Shown here: positions 34,665 through 44,058 of the stretch, one piece after another | Position numbering within the stretch: position 1 is the stretch's first letter | How the letters are laid out: each line of letters begins with the position of its first letter | Source: Arthrobacter sp. NtRootA1 | GTDB taxonomy: Bacteria > Actinomycetota > Actinomycetes > Actinomycetales > Micrococcaceae | Direction of reading: 5' to 3' | DNA length: 64,000 nt | Assembly (NCBI RefSeq): GCF_019976975.1 | Contig: NZ_AP024630.1 | Coordinates: 2,108,001 to 2,172,000, forward strand | The notes under the pieces: model-generated | Seen by the model: the letters and a program-made list of their open reading frames with translations, nothing else | Told to the model about the DNA's origin: nothing | Databases searched by the model: none | Position numbers and translations under genes: made by a program

Positions 34665-35244
34665 CGATAATTGAAACGAATCATATTTGTGAAGCCCTTC
34701 GATGGTGCCCTGCCCGAAGGCTCCCCTCCTGCCTTTCTTCTGCCCAGGGGCCACACTGAGTTGCGCGCACACTCCGATCTGAACAAATTCAGGGGAAGGG
34801 CAGCCTAGGCCAGCTCACCCCGGTTCCGTTGACTGGAGGCATCAAGTCCTCTTTTCGGATAATTCGCGCTTCGACTGTGCCAGGTAGGACCGGTCGCCAC
34901 CAGGACGTTTCCGGGCAATGGCTACCTGTCATCGGGAATTGCTGTTCTGTTTGTGCGCGCCGGGCTGTCGCATCTCTTCGCTTCACTTCTGGCCTTGAAG
35001 GTGGTCGAGTGCCTGGCCGAAGACGGAGACGATTCCTTCGATGTCGTCTGGTGTGGGGGAGCGAGGTGAGGAAAATTTGTCCCTTTCTGCTGTCCGTAGC
35101 GAGGGTGAGCTTCCCGTTCCGCGAGCACGGTGAACGGTCTTAGCACACCTGTACCGTGTAAGTTCCTGCCGGCTCTACCCGCCGGGCCAGTCCTATGTCC
35201 CGTCCGCAGAACTCCGAGAAAATCACTGGCCCAGCAAGGCTGAG
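34665..35244. other. 580-base gap between GH43 and SGNH hydrolase genes
   Basis: No complete gene seen. On the minus strand near 34995-35060 a short stretch reads SPTPDDIEGIVSVFGQALDH, then LQGQK and a stop, which looks like the C-terminal tail of some enzyme (for example an aminotransferase-type tail) but has no body attached. The rest shows no signal. Confidence 0.4.
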
Positions 35245-35877
35245 TTACGCGCCGACTGCCGGCGACGTGGCCAGTTCTGCCATGTGAGGATCGAGCTCAT
35301 CGCACCACGCGCGATAGCCGGCTCCAGTCAGGTGCAATCCGTCCAGTGAAAACCCGCGCCGAAGGTTCCCGTTGTCATCGGCGAGTGCTGGCCAAAGGTC
35401 CAAGTACTCCGCATCGTGCTGTCTTGCTACGACGGCGAGCAGGGTATTTGTAATCGTTATGCTTTGCCGCCAGCGGGGGCCGCGGGGCATGATGCTCTGA
35501 ACATAGAGCCTTGTGCCGGGGGTGGCCGCCTGAATCCGTCGCAAGATGGCTGATACGTTGGCAGCAACCTCTTCCGGAGTGTATCTCAGCACAAGATCGT
35601 TGGTGCCTATCAATATGAAGACTGCACGCGGCGCATTGATTGCTGTGTCAGTCCTGGCGAGAACCTGCTCGGCAGTTTCCCCGCCGATTCCACGGTTGAT
35701 GGTGTTTTGGTTTGGAAACCATTCATGCCATTCACCACCCTCAGTGATGCTGTCACCCAGCATGACCACAGAACTTGGCTGCGGCACCAGCTCCGCAAAT
35801 TGTGTTCGCCGCATTTCCTGCCCTTGACCCATTTGCAGGCGGGAAATGTGAAGCGCGATCCTCTTGGCCAGTGTCAT
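35245..35877 (-). CDS. SGNH/GDSL family esterase (PAF-acetylhydrolase-like)
   Basis: 210-residue hydrolase with all SGNH blocks: block I VMLGDSITEGGEW (nucleophile Ser43), block II Gly in NRGIGGETAEQ, block III GTNDLVL (Asn93) and block V SLDGLHLTGAGY (Asp179, His182). Enzymes of this type often deacetylate acetylated xylan or other glycans, which fits the GH43 neighbour; lipid or other ester substrates are possible. The ATG at 35877 has GGAGAG; an in-frame extension to 36006 covers the operator and is not used. No signal peptide. Confidence 0.9.
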   Translation of the reverse strand: MTLAKRIALHISRLQMGQGQEMRRTQFAELVPQPSSVVMLGDSITEGGEWHEWFPNQNTINRGIGGETAEQVLARTDTAINAPRAVFILIGTNDLVLRYTPEEVAANVSAILRRIQAATPGTRLYVQSIMPRGPRWRQSITITNTLLAVVARQHDAEYLDLWPALADDNGNLRRGFSLDGLHLTGAGYRAWCDELDPHMAELATSPAVGA

Positions 35878-35971
35878 TTGCAGCTCTCCATTCCAGTGTG
35901 TGCCGCGCTCATCGGATAAACGGCCCTCGCAGCAGGGTCCGTATGTTGAGCAATAAGTGGAGCACGGCGAA

Positions 35972-35985
35972 TTGTCACGCGTCAA
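35972..35985. promoter_or_regulatory. LacI-type operator TTGTCACGCGTCAA
   Basis: 14-bp near-palindrome about 95 bases upstream of the SGNH esterase start codon. It is the last of the six copies in the window. Confidence 0.72.
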
Positions 35986-36173
35986 TGAGCATGATAAGCG
36001 ATACATCTTGACTGATGGACTGTCGAGGGCCGGTCCTACGCGCTACCAAACGAGGGGTAAGTTCGAAAATGCGCGTGGAGCGGGGTGAACCAAAGATGAG
36101 CGCCAGTCTCCCACCTCCGAGAACTTTCGAACGCCGATAACGGATGTTCCGTAAAGCTAAGCAAGACGGGGGC

Positions 36174-37205
36174 TCATGGCATGTCGAGGTTGTTCTTGCA
36201 GGCGGTGGTTTTGTTGGTGTTCCATCCTGCGATGATGCCTGCGCCGAGCATGTGGTCGGTGAGCCGTGCGAAGCGGTATCCGGGGTCGGTGTCGAGGGCG
36301 AGTTGGAGGTATTGGTGGGCTTTGGATCCTCTGCCTTCCCACCAGTTGATGTAGCCGATGGTGGTGAGGATGGGTGCTGCGTGTTCTGGGGCGGTGAGGG
36401 TGTAGGTGTGGGTGAGGAGTTGTTTGGCCCATTCGATGCGCGACCAGTCCGGTGCTGTGGTGGTTTGGGCGAAGAGGATGCGTTCGGGCGGTTCGTCGAT
36501 GCCGGGGATGTCTGCCATGAGCCGGTCGCGGATGTGCGGGAACTGGAAGTAGGCGATGAGCTTCAGGACGTCTTGGTCGGTGGGGTAGTCCTTGGTCTCC
36601 AGCATTGTGGTCCAGAGTTGGTGTCCGTCGTGGGTGGCATTCGCTGGCGGCCGGCTGAGGATGGTTTGTTTGTGGTGTTCGACGGCGGTTGCGTGCTCTT
36701 GCTTGTGGGTCGCCGCTGGGAGGAGCAAATGGTTCGAAGGTTCGATGGTGCTGCCGCGGTAGATGAATTCGGCGTTGACTTGTGAGTATTCGGTGGTGCT
36801 GAGGGGGATGGCGATGTCGGGTCCGGGTGGGGTGTCGTAGGGGGAGACAGCTGTGCTGGTGACGTAGATGCCGTCGCGGATGGTGATGCCTTTTTGGGCG
36901 AGGACTCCGGTGAGGGCGGCAATGGTCTTGCGGTGCGGACGAGCTTCTCCTGGTTCCGGGAGTTCATTGGTGTAGAGGGCGAAGACGATGCCGTTGGCTC
37001 GTTCATCCGTCGTGAGGTAGGCGGCGACTGTTCGAGCGAAGTGGACCTCCAAGCCGGGTTATTGGGGGAGGTCGATGCGGAGGGTCGCGCCGACTTTGTC
37101 GTTGTCGAGGGTGATACAGACGAGGCTCGCTGTGGGCCAGAAGCCGAGGGTGTGGCCGATGAAGCTGAGCATGTCGGCGGGGTCCTTGATGGTAAGCGAA
37201 TTCAT
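36174..37205 (-). pseudogene. DUF4192 domain protein with in-frame stop
   Basis: From the ATG at 37205 the frame gives a normal DUF4192 start (MNSLTIKDPADMLSFIGHTL, then GFWPTASLVCITLDNDKVGA, LRIDLPQ), then a TAA at codon 49 (37059-37061), and continues in the same frame with HFARTVAAYLTTDERANGIV, the next part of the domain, for another 292 codons to SKAHQYLQLALDTDPGYRFA and LTDHMLGAG near the C-terminus. Total length without the stop would be about 343 residues. DUF4192 proteins are actinobacterial and of unknown function. Apart from the single stop (or a local sequence error) the gene looks well preserved, so the mutation may be recent. Confidence 0.82.
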
Positions 37206-37843
37206 TGTCCTGTTCCCTTGTCCGTTGTCTCACGTGACTCTCAGTGGTGGCCGCTCGATGGGGACCAAAGTGCCGATCGCGGCGCCACCAATAGGCTCAG
37301 CGAAGCGTGCGGCTATTCAGAAAGCCCTACAGCGGATATGCATCTGGTAATTCATGCGGATCCATAGCCGCGGCACCATGACCGTGGACGGTCCAGGTTT
37401 CATGCGACGGCAAAAGGTCGCTGCCAGGGAAGGAGTCTGGCTGTCCAAACGCGCCAGGGCGTCGAACGCAACCCGGCGGGATGCGTTTAGTAGTCCCAGG
37501 CACTCACGGGACCTACGGGCAAGAGGTGCTGGTCGTACGGTGGCGCGACATATGCGCCGTTATCGGCGGCTCACCGAACCGTCAGGATTTATACGCTTGC
37601 CGAGTACGAGAAGTTTCCGGTGTTGATCCTCGAGGAATTGTTGCGTCACTTGTTGTTTGAGGAGGACGTGCGCGGCAGGACTGTTGGTCCAACAATCCGC
37701 TGATCGGCAGTCCGTTGACAAGACGTGAATAGAATTTCTACTTACGAGGCAAAGGCACGGTAGCTGCCCCGACAGTGTTGACCCCCTTCGGCGTACCGCT
37801 CAGGGCGGGACGTTGATCGTGGCTCCAACTAGACATAAAGCTC
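37206..37843. other. 640-base gap with a possible gene tail
   Basis: No complete gene supported. On the plus strand at about 37593-37703 a frame reads TLAEYEKFPVLILEELLRHL then LFEEDVRGRT and stops, which has the look of a real C-terminus without its body. An aminotransferase remnant starts directly after this region. Confidence 0.35.
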
Positions 37844-38884
37844 ATGAAGGAAAACGGTTTCAGGATGATCCTGCGTGCTCCGATAGCGCGCGAAAGCCCA
37901 CTGGGCCCCTTCGAGTCGGCGTTGGCCGCGGCGATGAAAGAAGTCAGCTCCGCCAACACGTACCCCGAGGCAGGCCATGGCCAACTTCGTCAGGAATTGG
38001 CCACCCATTTCGACAGTCCTTTGGAGCATGTGGCCGCCGGCGCTGGCGCAAGGAGCCTGATCCACCACTGTCTGTTGCCCTCCTTGATGAAAGAGCCAAC
38101 ATCGTCACTTCCGGCCCTACGGTCGCCGCATATGAGCGCGAGGCCCTGAAGCAAGAGGCGGTCGCGCCGCAGGTCCCGCTCAGGACCGACGGCGCGAGTA
38201 ACCTCCTGGCCATGCTCTCAGCAATCAACAACAAGACACGGTTGGTGTACATCCGTAACCCCAACGACCCGACCGGGGCAATTGTTGGTCGGGATGACCT
38301 GCTGCGGTTCGTTGAGGTAGTCCCGGAGTCCATATGGATTGTCGTCGATGAGGCCTCCATGGAGTATATCCGCGAAGGGCACTTCCCCGACACGATCAAA
38401 GAGATTGAGTTCCGCCGCCCAAATCTCGTAACACTGCGGCCCTTTTCCCGTGCCTACGGCATGGCCGGGCTTCGCATCGGCTACATCGCGGGTCCGCCAG
38501 GACCAATTTCAGCCATCCAGAAGCTTCAGAGCACCGACCGGATCTCCTCCGTGGCTCAAGCTGCGGCGAAGGCAAGCCAGCAGGATAGGGATGAGCTTGA
38601 GCGAAGAGTGGAGCTGAACCGCCGCAGTCTTTTTGACCTGCAGCATGGTCTGGACGCGCTCGGGCTGGATTACTACCGGCCCCACGCGAACTTCGTGGAA
38701 ATCCAAGAACCCCGACCCTATGGCCTACGCCAGAAGGCTGCCGTTCCGAGGCGTGCTTGCGCAGCCCTATGTAGGTGACCCGACGGGGGTGCGCATACCA
38801 GTCGGTACACCTTCGCAAGCAAACACAAAGCTTCTCGCCTTGGCCAGCATCCCGTCTGCCAGTTCCCCGGCCTCCGACGGCTGA
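37844..38884 (+). pseudogene. Histidinol-phosphate aminotransferase-like gene, two frameshifts
   Basis: Three consecutive frames together match the intact aminotransferase at 51545-52684. Frame one (from 37844): FESALAAAMKEVSSANTYPE to GAGARSLIHH. Loss of one base near 38067-38070 (a CTG codon reduced to TG) shifts to frame two: SVALLDERANIVTSGPTVAAY to HANFVEI. A second shift near 38700-38712 gives frame three: NPDPMAYARRLPFRGVLAQP to VGTPSQANTKLL. The PLP-binding lysine of the intact copy (RTFSKAYGLAGLR) is Arg here (RPFSRAYGMAGLR), and the conserved Tyr of DEAYFEY is Ser (DEASMEY). It is therefore inactive on two counts. Confidence 0.88.
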
Positions 38885-38947
38885 AAATCGTCATCAAGCG
38901 GCAATCTGCCGGAAACTTCCAAATACCACTATGAACCTGTAGGTTTT

Positions 38948-38972
38948 CCTATACGAAATGAGATAGCATGAT
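38948..38972. promoter_or_regulatory. Probable GntR-family operator/promoter element A
   Basis: CCTATA, nine bases, then ATAGCATGAT, 56 bases upstream of the solute-binding protein start codon. The same element with identical spacing is at 44059. The second half contains TAGCAT, which could double as a -10 box. Confidence 0.6.
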
Positions 38973-39028
38973 TTGCATCACATCGACGTGGCCCTTGGTG
39001 GGCGCGTCCCCACAAGGAAGGACTTGAG

Positions 39029-39985
39029 ATGGCCATCAGCGACAAGACCGAGAATGACTCCCAGGAAACCGCGACCACTAAGTCGAGCGAGCATCCTGGC
39101 CGTCGAGGCCTGATCGCCGGCGCTGTAGCCGGTGCCGCTGTTTTTGGAGCGACGCGACTCATTCCCGTTGCGGATGGGGGATCCGGCGGGGGAGGGTCAA
39201 ACGCCGCTGACAAGGAGGCACTGATCGATAAATGGCGCCGGACCAAGGAAGCGAATCTGGGCTGGGAGTTCTCAACGCCGTTGATGCAGTTCCGTAACTC
39301 GGCGGGGGAGCCGGACGGATTCAGCGTCGAGATGGTGAAGCTGATGATGGCCGACCTGGACAAGGACATCAAGATCAACTTCACCGAAATGCCCTTCGCG
39401 CAACTGGTACCCGCCCTGGCGTCGGGCAAGGTTGAGATGCTGGAACCAGTCACGAACCTGCCCGCGCGAGCCAACGAGGGACTGTTCGCCGACATTCCTG
39501 CAAACTACGCACCCATCTATGCTGTGCGCAAGCCGGGCAGCACGCTCGAAAAAGACGAACAGTTGAATGACCCTGCAATCAAAATCGCCGTGATCCAGGG
39601 CTCCTCTCAAGCTGCCATCGGCGCCCAGCGCTATCCCAAGGCCACCTTCGTCGCACTGGCGGACGCCACGGTCGCGATCGCTGAAGTAGCTTCCGGTCGG
39701 GCCGATGTCACGCTCGCGTCCATTTTCAATGTCATGAACGGCATTCGGAACAATCCGGGGCTGAGCGTTCTTCCGGGCGACCCTCTGTACGTTGACTTCA
39801 ACACTTTCCTGCTGCCCCAGGGCGACGTCAAGTCGCAGATGTGGATTTCAAACTGGCTGCGCTACCAAGCCGCACGCGGAACGATCGCAGCACTTTGGAA
39901 CAAGTGGGTTGGGGATGCGCTCCGGAGCGAATTCAAGCTCCCGGTCGTCACGGTTGGCCCGGGCGGCGCCCTCTCTCAGGTCTAG
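39029..39985 (+). CDS. ABC transporter substrate-binding protein, polar amino acid type (SBP_bac_3)
   Basis: 318-residue exported binding protein. The N-terminus has an Arg pair before a hydrophobic stretch (PGRRGLIAGAVAGAAVFG, residues 23-40), so it may be Tat-type; there is no lipobox Cys, hence it is secreted or stays anchored by its signal. The mature part follows the family 3 pattern: NSAGEPDGFSVEMVKLMM, LVPALASGKVEML, IAVIQGSSQAA, ASGRADVTLAS. Ribosome site AAGGAAGGA is strong. It opens an operon with two permeases, an SDR and two ATPases. Confidence 0.9.
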   Translation: MAISDKTENDSQETATTKSSEHPGRRGLIAGAVAGAAVFGATRLIPVADGGSGGGGSNAADKEALIDKWRRTKEANLGWEFSTPLMQFRNSAGEPDGFSVEMVKLMMADLDKDIKINFTEMPFAQLVPALASGKVEMLEPVTNLPARANEGLFADIPANYAPIYAVRKPGSTLEKDEQLNDPAIKIAVIQGSSQAAIGAQRYPKATFVALADATVAIAEVASGRADVTLASIFNVMNGIRNNPGLSVLPGDPLYVDFNTFLLPQGDVKSQMWISNWLRYQAARGTIAALWNKWVGDALRSEFKLPVVTVGPGGALSQV

Positions 39986-40021
39986 CCGGATCCCGGCAAC
40001 CGAATAACCACTTAGGAAAAA

Positions 40022-40678
40022 ATGCCTGATATGAAATGGGGCGAAGTCCTCAGCCGGTATGACCTGTTCCTTGCCGGGGCAGCGGTTGATATCTACATTG
40101 CCGTGGCCAGCTTTGTGCTTACTGTTCTCATCGGACTGAGCTTGGCCTCGATGTCCCGCGGAAACAAGTTCTCCAAAACGGTTTCCTACATCATCGTCCA
40201 GATAGTCCGCGGGGCCCCGTTATACGTTTTGCTGCTTTGGGTGTACTTCGGTGTGTCGCAGCTGGCCGGATTTAATATTCCTGCGGTGGCGGCCGCGATC
40301 ATTGCCCTCGGGCTTGCCACCTCCGGCGTGACGGCCGAAGTCTTCAGGTCCTCCTTCCTTGCATTGGATAAAGGGCAGGCCCTGGCGGCAAAATCCTTTG
40401 GAATGACTCGATGGCAGGCGTACACGGCCGTGCTCTTCCCCCAGGCTATCCGGATAGCCCTGCCCCAGTTGGGCAACGTCTTCGTTATGCAGCTCAAAGG
40501 CGCCACCTACGCGGCCGTGATCGGCGTTGCTGAAGCTGTTTTCGTTGCCCAGGACATCTCAACCGGGCTGTTCCTACCCTTCGAGGCGTACGGTGCCTTG
40601 GCGGTAATCCTTATCCTCATGGCGTTTGCAGCGTCCTTCGTCTTCACCCTCACCGAAAGGAGGCTGCGGATCAAATGA
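40022..40678 (+). CDS. Amino acid ABC transporter permease
   Basis: 218-residue inner-membrane permease of the HisM/GlnP family with about five helices and the EAA-type loop ALDKGQALAAKSFGMTRWQA. The IVRGAPLYVLLLWVYFG stretch is the standard RGTPxxxQL-region variant. It should pair with the permease encoded next, whose ATG overlaps its stop by 4 bases. Confidence 0.93.
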   Translation: MPDMKWGEVLSRYDLFLAGAAVDIYIAVASFVLTVLIGLSLASMSRGNKFSKTVSYIIVQIVRGAPLYVLLLWVYFGVSQLAGFNIPAVAAAIIALGLATSGVTAEVFRSSFLALDKGQALAAKSFGMTRWQAYTAVLFPQAIRIALPQLGNVFVMQLKGATYAAVIGVAEAVFVAQDISTGLFLPFEAYGALAVILILMAFAASFVFTLTERRLRIK

Positions 40679-41352
40679 GCGAATGGTTCGATAAACTCTG
40701 GGCCACCTGGGGTCCAGTCCTGGGGTCCACTGGAGCCATATCCGAAGGAATCTACGTCACTCTGGCAGTGACCTTCGCGTCGTTCGGCCTGGCTTGCATC
40801 GGTGGGCTGATACTCACTCTCATGCGGCAAAGCGGGTTATCTTGGCTGGAGAAGGTGGCCTTCACGCTGACGCAGGTCTTCCGGTCACTATCGGCCTACG
40901 TGTACGTTCTGTTCATTTACTTCGCCCTTCCGGCCTTCACGGGAGTGTCCATCCCACCCATTATGGCCGGCATCATCGGCCTCACCATCTTGAATAGCGC
41001 CTACATCGCAGAGATCCTGCGTTCGGCACTGTCCAGCGTCGGCCCAGGTCAGCGCGAAGCGGCCGCAGTTCTGGGCATGACCACCACGCGCACTTACACG
41101 GACATCATCCTGCCCCAGGGCGTGCGCGTCGCCATTCCCTCCCTCGTGAGCCAGCTGACGATCATCCTTAAAGACTCTTCGATCATCGGCGTCATCGGCG
41201 TCGCCGACATCATGTACCGGGCCAGCCACACAGCAGCGAAGACGTTCCAGTACTTCGAGTACTACACGCTGGTCGGGCTCATGTACGTGGTTGTCGTGTT
41301 CATCATGACGATCTTCAGTTCTTGGGTCGAACGGAAGCTTCGCATCCCGTGA
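40675..41352 (+). CDS. Amino acid ABC transporter permease
   Basis: 225-residue partner permease: LTQVFRSLSAYVYVLFIYFA, the EAA loop SSVGPGQREAAAVLGMTTTR, and LKDSSIIGVIGVADIM near the C-terminus. It overlaps the preceding permease gene by 4 bases. The two form the heterodimeric membrane part of the importer. Confidence 0.93.
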   Translation: MSEWFDKLWATWGPVLGSTGAISEGIYVTLAVTFASFGLACIGGLILTLMRQSGLSWLEKVAFTLTQVFRSLSAYVYVLFIYFALPAFTGVSIPPIMAGIIGLTILNSAYIAEILRSALSSVGPGQREAAAVLGMTTTRTYTDIILPQGVRVAIPSLVSQLTIILKDSSIIGVIGVADIMYRASHTAAKTFQYFEYYTLVGLMYVVVVFIMTIFSSWVERKLRIP

Positions 41353-41466
41353 CCCTGCCCGACTAGCTATCAGCTTCCCGACAGCCAAACCGGGCCGTCG
41401 TGAAGCTTGAAACAAACCCACTGCCCTGTGTAGACCACATGTCACCATCAAATACGGAAGGTTCCC

Positions 41467-42231
41467 ATGCGTTTTCAATCAAAGGTAGTCCTCATCACAG
41501 GAGCTGCCGGCGGCTTGGGGGAGGCCTCCACCCGGCGCTTTGCCTCCGAGGGCGCAAACCTGATTCTCACCGATCTGGATCAGGAAAAAGTGGAAACCCT
41601 CGCAGCGAAATGCCGGGCAGAATACGGATCCACCGTACTCACCTCCGCAGGCGACGTATCCGAGGAAACCGTAGTCAACGGGCTGGTACAGGCAGGACTA
41701 GAGGCCTTTGGGCGAATCGACATCCTGTTCAACAACGCAGGCATCAACCCAACGGGAAACGTCGTGGATACGCCCCTGGCTGTTTGGGATCTGACCATGA
41801 AAGTAAATCTCCGCTCGGCCTTCCTGATGACCTCACGGGTAATCCCCTCAATGATCGAAGCAGGAGGTGGAGTCATCGTTAATACGGCGTCCATTGCCTC
41901 CTTCAAGGCCTCCACCAACGAAGCGGCTTACAGCGTTTCGAAAGCCGCCCTGTTGCAGCTGACGAAAGTCACAGCACGTGACTTCGCAGACTTAAACATT
42001 CGGGTCAACGCCGTCTGCCCGGGAATCCTCGAAAACTTCATGGCCGACCGCAAGGTCATCTCCTCAGAGGAAATGATGGCAGAGCGCCGGGCCCGGGTAC
42101 GCGAAATCGTCCCCTTTAAAAGGGAAGGCCGCTATGAGGAAATCGCCAATCTGGTTGCTTTCCTCGCCTGCGACGAATCTTCCTACGTCACTGGCGCCGC
42201 CTTCACGGCCGACGGCGGCCTCACAGTATGA
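41467..42231 (+). CDS. Short-chain dehydrogenase/reductase (SDR) inside the ABC operon
   Basis: 254-residue classical SDR. TGAAGGLGEA at 11-20, FNNAGI near 88-93, catalytic Ser near 142 (NTASIASFK), Tyr155 and Lys159 (AYSVSKAA) and a C-terminal [13 protein letters not shown]. Asp at about 36 (LTDLD) suggests NAD preference. It separates the permeases from their ATPases and its TGA overlaps the next ATG, so it is truly part of the operon; it presumably acts on the imported compound or a derivative with a hydroxyl or keto group. Confidence 0.92.
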   Translation: MRFQSKVVLITGAAGGLGEASTRRFASEGANLILTDLDQEKVETLAAKCRAEYGSTVLTSAGDVSEETVVNGLVQAGLEAFGRIDILFNNAGINPTGNVVDTPLAVWDLTMKVNLRSAFLMTSRVIPSMIEAGGGVIVNTASIASFKASTNEAAYSVSKAALLQLTKVTARDFADLNIRVNAVCPGILENFMADRKVISSEEMMAERRARVREIVPFKREGRYEEIANLVAFLACDESSYVTGAAFTADGGLTV

Positions 42232-43148
42232 AAGGGTCACAGGCCATGAACGATCCGCTGGTTAAGAACGGCGAAGAACTCCTCACCACCGGAACCGCCG
42301 CAGAGGGCGAAATAACTTCCGCGCCGGAGACAGCGCTAGACCCTGGCGCCACCCCGGAAGAGACGCCGATCATCTCCCTCCGGAAGGTCTCCAAAACCTA
42401 CAACGCCGGCACTGCCAAGGAAGTCAAAGTCCTCAAAGGCATCAACCTCGACATCTACCCGGGTGAAGTGGTAGTTCTCGTCGGCCCCAGTGGCTGCGGC
42501 AAGAGCACACTCCTGCGCTCGATGAACCTCATCGCCCCGCCGGACACCGGGTCCATCACGTTCAAAGGCAAAACCTGGTCAAACAGCCAGATCGATTTCT
42601 TTGATTTCAAAGCCCGGAAAGCGGAGGCCCAGGCCCTTGCGCAATGGCGGATGTCCATGGGCATGGTGTTCCAGAGCTTCAACCTCTTCCCCCACAAGAC
42701 GGTCCTCCAAAACGCCATGATTGGCCCCCTTCGGGCCAGGAACATCAACCGTGACCAAGCTGAACGGCTCGCACGGGCAGGATTGAAAAAAGTGGGCATG
42801 GACCAGAAAGCCGACTTCTTCCCCAGCGCCCTCTCAGGCGGACAAAAGCAGCGCGTGGCCATTGCCCGGGCCTTGGCCATGGAACCAGACGTCATGCTTT
42901 TTGACGAAGCCACCTCAGCCCTTGATCCTGAACTCCGCATCGACATTCTGGAGGAGATGAAGCAGCTTGCCGCCGAAGGAATGACCATGATCGTGGTCAC
43001 CCATGAACTCGCTTTCGCACGCGAAGTCGGCAGCCGGGTCATCTTTATGGAGAGCGGTCAAATCGCCGAAGACGGACCTGCCAAAGAAACCATCGACAAT
43101 CCCACACACCCCCGGTTCATCGAGTTCCTTCGGGCCCTCCACCACTAA
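42228..43148 (+). CDS. Amino acid ABC transporter ATP-binding protein (N-terminally extended)
   Basis: 306-residue ATPase. Walker [10 protein letters not shown] at about 86-94, Q-loop [11 protein letters not shown], signature LSGGQKQRV, Walker [15 protein letters not shown] and switch His in VVTHELAF. About 45 residues of polar N-terminal sequence precede the domain, more than usual. I use the ATG at 42228 because it overlaps the SDR stop (ATGA); an ATG at 42246 with AAAGGG ahead is an alternative and would shorten it by 6 residues. The same operon contains a second ATPase. Confidence 0.92.
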   Translation: MKGSQAMNDPLVKNGEELLTTGTAAEGEITSAPETALDPGATPEETPIISLRKVSKTYNAGTAKEVKVLKGINLDIYPGEVVVLVGPSGCGKSTLLRSMNLIAPPDTGSITFKGKTWSNSQIDFFDFKARKAEAQALAQWRMSMGMVFQSFNLFPHKTVLQNAMIGPLRARNINRDQAERLARAGLKKVGMDQKADFFPSALSGGQKQRVAIARALAMEPDVMLFDEATSALDPELRIDILEEMKQLAAEGMTMIVVTHELAFAREVGSRVIFMESGQIAEDGPAKETIDNPTHPRFIEFLRALHH

Positions 43149-43198
43149 GACGGGCGGCGGGCGGGCGCCAGTCCCGCCGACCAAGCAAAGGACAACAC

Positions 43199-43927
43199 AT
43201 GATCACTGTTAAGGACATCTCCAAGTCCTACGGAGACGTGGAAGTGCTGCGGAACTGTTCCCTGCAGGTAGAAAAGGGCGAAGTCGTCGTCATCTGCGGC
43301 CCCTCAGGCTCCGGCAAAAGCACATTCATCAAAACCCTCAACGGGCTGGAACCCATCAACTCCGGTTCGATCGACATCGCCGGATTCACCCTCAATCCTG
43401 GGAAAAAGGTTCCCCGAAAGCTCCACCTGGAAGTTGGCATGGTTTTCCAGCACTTCGAACTGTTCCCGCACCTGACCGCCGCGCAGAACGTCGCCCTGCC
43501 GCAGGTCAAGGTTCTCCGTCGAAGCAAGGCCGAGGCCATGGAACGCTCCGCCCAGCTTCTGGCACGCGTTGGTCTGCAAGCGCACAGCAGCAAGTACCCG
43601 CAGAACCTCTCCGGCGGCCAACAGCAAAGGGTGGCCATCGCCCGTACCCTTGCTATGGACCCCCAGGTCATGCTGTTTGACGAGCCCACCTCAGCCCTTG
43701 ACCCCGAAATGGTTAACGAAGTGCTCGCCGTCATGACCGGTTTGGCGAAAGATGGCATGACCATGCTGTGCGTAACCCACGAGATGGGCTTCGCCAAAAG
43801 AGCAGCCGACCGGGTTGTCTTCATGGATCAAGGCAAGATCCTCGAAGACCTCCCGACGACCGATTTCTTCGAGAACTCCACAACCCAGCGTGCCCGGGAC
43901 TTCCTGTCCAAGATTCTGGTGCTCTAA
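43199..43927 (+). CDS. Amino acid ABC transporter ATP-binding protein (second)
   Basis: 242-residue ATPase of normal length for the HisP/GlnQ family: Walker [10 protein letters not shown] at 34-42, Q-loop [13 protein letters not shown], signature [14 protein letters not shown], Walker [15 protein letters not shown], switch His in CVTHEMGFA. It differs clearly from the first ATPase, so this is not a simple recent duplication. A heterodimer with the first, or use with another permease, are both possible. Confidence 0.93.
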   Translation: MITVKDISKSYGDVEVLRNCSLQVEKGEVVVICGPSGSGKSTFIKTLNGLEPINSGSIDIAGFTLNPGKKVPRKLHLEVGMVFQHFELFPHLTAAQNVALPQVKVLRRSKAEAMERSAQLLARVGLQAHSSKYPQNLSGGQQQRVAIARTLAMDPQVMLFDEPTSALDPEMVNEVLAVMTGLAKDGMTMLCVTHEMGFAKRAADRVVFMDQGKILEDLPTTDFFENSTTQRARDFLSKILVL

Positions 43928-43945
43928 ACGCTCAGTCCATTGACC

Positions 43946-44007
43946 ACCACCCCGTTCGTGACCATACCTATTGCATACGATTTCATATCTTGTATGGAAG
44001 GGGTGGT
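43946..44007. promoter_or_regulatory. Nested inverted repeat in the intergenic region
   Basis: Outer arms ACCACCCC (43946-43953) and GGGGTGGT (44000-44007), inner arms CCATAC (43962-43967) and GTATGG (43992-43997), with an AT-rich core TTGCATACGATTTCATATCT. It lies 19 bases after the second ATPase gene and before the flavoprotein gene. It could be a terminator-like structure, a GntR target (TATxxGAT-rich core), or both. Confidence 0.45.
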
Positions 44008-44058
44008 TCGTGACAGTGGACCTTCCATTTTCCTCCCGATTTCATTATTGAAGGATCT

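Noticed and set aside
34922..35146. Possible small minus-strand gene before the GH43 cluster gap
   Set aside because: No ribosome site and no domain; only a 25-codon tail in another frame resembles protein.
36144..36785. 213-codon plus-strand frame rich in Val, Gly and Glu
   Set aside because: It is the antisense shadow of the DUF4192 pseudogene; no ribosome site and a low-complexity composition produced by complementing a high-GC coding strand.
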